Source: Phenylobacterium aquaticum | Lineage (GTDB): Bacteria; Pseudomonadota; Alphaproteobacteria; Caulobacterales; Caulobacteraceae | Length of the DNA stretch: 30,166 nucleotides | Direction: 5' to 3' | NCBI RefSeq assembly: GCF_947378715.1 | Contig: NZ_CANCLE010000028.1 | Span: forward strand, 1-30,166 | Shown here: in pieces, positions 29,772-30,166 of the stretch | Layout: each line of letters begins with the position of its first letter | How positions within the stretch are numbered: the first letter of the stretch is position 1 | The notes under the pieces: generated by a model | Seen by the model: only the letters and a program-made list of their open reading frames with translations | Told to the model about the DNA's origin: nothing | Database searches by the model: none | Position numbers and translations under genes: made by a program

Positions 29772-30166
29772 ATGTCGATGTCCGTATCCGGCTTCAACGC
29801 CGCCAGCCTGGTCTCCTCGACCCCGACGCTTGCGACCTCGTCCGGCCAGCCCCAGACCCCGGCGGAAAAGGCCAAGGCGGCGGCGGACGCCGCCAAGGCC
29901 GCTCAGCAGCAACTGCTCGACGAGGTGAAGAGGAAGGGGCTCTACGCCTGGGCCCAGGAGCAGAAGTTCGAGGCGCTCAAGGCCAAGATCCGCGCCCAGA
30001 TCCTGCAGGAAAAGGGGCTGACCGAGGAGGGCCTGGCCGGCATGGACCAGACCTCGCGGACCTCCATGGAGACCGCGATCCAGGAAGAGATAACCCGGCG
30101 CATCAAGGACGTCATGAAGACCGAGCTTGAGGGCAAGGCCCACGCCGACGCCAAGGCCGGCAAGCC
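29772..30166 (+). CDS. Hypothetical protein, N-terminal 131 residues, cut by the window edge
   Basis: An open frame runs from ATG 29772 to the end of the window with no stop. The N-terminus (MSMSVSGFNAASLVSS) is Ser/Thr-rich and lacks a signal peptide. An Ala/Lys/Gln-rich helical stretch (TPAEKAKAAADAAKAAQQQ) leads to KRKGLYAWAQEQKFEALKAKI, where a coiled-coil pattern begins. It then continues as a charged amphipathic helix with EEITRRIKDVMKTELEG. No known domain is recognised; similar proteins with a KGLYAWAQEQKFE segment occur in alphaproteobacteria. An in-frame ATG at 29778 is an alternative start. Codon use and GC content are normal for the genome. Confidence 0.75.
   Translation, partial: MSMSVSGFNAASLVSSTPTLATSSGQPQTPAEKAKAAADAAKAAQQQLLDEVKRKGLYAWAQEQKFEALKAKIRAQILQEKGLTEEGLAGMDQTSRTSMETAIQEEITRRIKDVMKTELEGKAHADAKAGK

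Overview
The window is GC-rich (about 70% in housekeeping genes) and almost fully coding. It looks like the chromosome of an alphaproteobacterium of the Caulobacterales (Caulobacter/Phenylobacterium type). Three things support this: the gene order lgt tail–NDUFAF7-like methyltransferase–pgeF–prs–lipoprotein–rplY–pth–ychF; the DUF1285–Nudix–DUF6111–cca cluster and complete fbc (petABC) operon; and several promoter-like sites resembling the Caulobacter housekeeping consensus (TTGACGS, 10-14 nt spacer, GCTANAWC). This placement is inferred from gene content, not from a database search. No rRNA, tRNA, IS element or CRISPR array was seen.

Layout. 1-7487 (+): probable lgt tail, methyltransferase, pgeF, prs, a putative lipoprotein, rplY behind a structured leader, pth, a membrane-anchored TPR protein and ychF. 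7488-9018: a lower-GC accessory insert on the minus strand with a toxin-first RelE/HigB–XRE toxin–antitoxin pair and a HEPN-like protein. 9019-13226: a divergent six-gene module equivalent to the E. coli yjfIJKLMC set. DUF2170, PspA-like and ATP-grasp (glutathionylspermidine synthase-like) genes run left; DUF2491, DUF350 and DUF1190-lipoprotein genes run right. 13303-15509 (+): two tandem dienelactone hydrolases and a secreted retropepsin-like protein. 15484-16416 (-): a CPBP intramembrane protease. 16557-19289 (-): petA-petB-petC for the cytochrome bc1 complex, with a strong terminator. 19492-21445 (+): trmL, hemF and a GNAT gene, overlapping end to end. 21442-22125 (+): a VapBC-type pair with its own promoter and operator. 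22169-26209 (-): glutamine amidotransferase, cca, DUF6111, CoA pyrophosphatase, DUF1285 and a GNAT. 26210-27299: a non-coding stretch, two very small genes and a convergent hypothetical gene. 27425-30166 (+): MFS transporter, SDR dehydrogenase, terminator, and the start of a gene cut by the window edge.

The yjf-like module is the most interesting system. It combines a cytoplasmic PspA/IM30 coiled-coil protein, a small polytopic membrane protein (DUF350), a lipoprotein with a conserved-looking Gly-rich tail (DUF1190) and an ATP-grasp peptide ligase. This suggests membrane or envelope maintenance in which the ligase modifies the lipoprotein or a small thiol/peptide. The chemistry is not established by the sequence. 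Second in interest is the accessory insert, where a HEPN-like protein with an R-x4-H motif sits directly downstream of a toxin–antitoxin pair. Third is the tandem-hairpin leader of rplY, a candidate autoregulatory ribosomal-protein leader.
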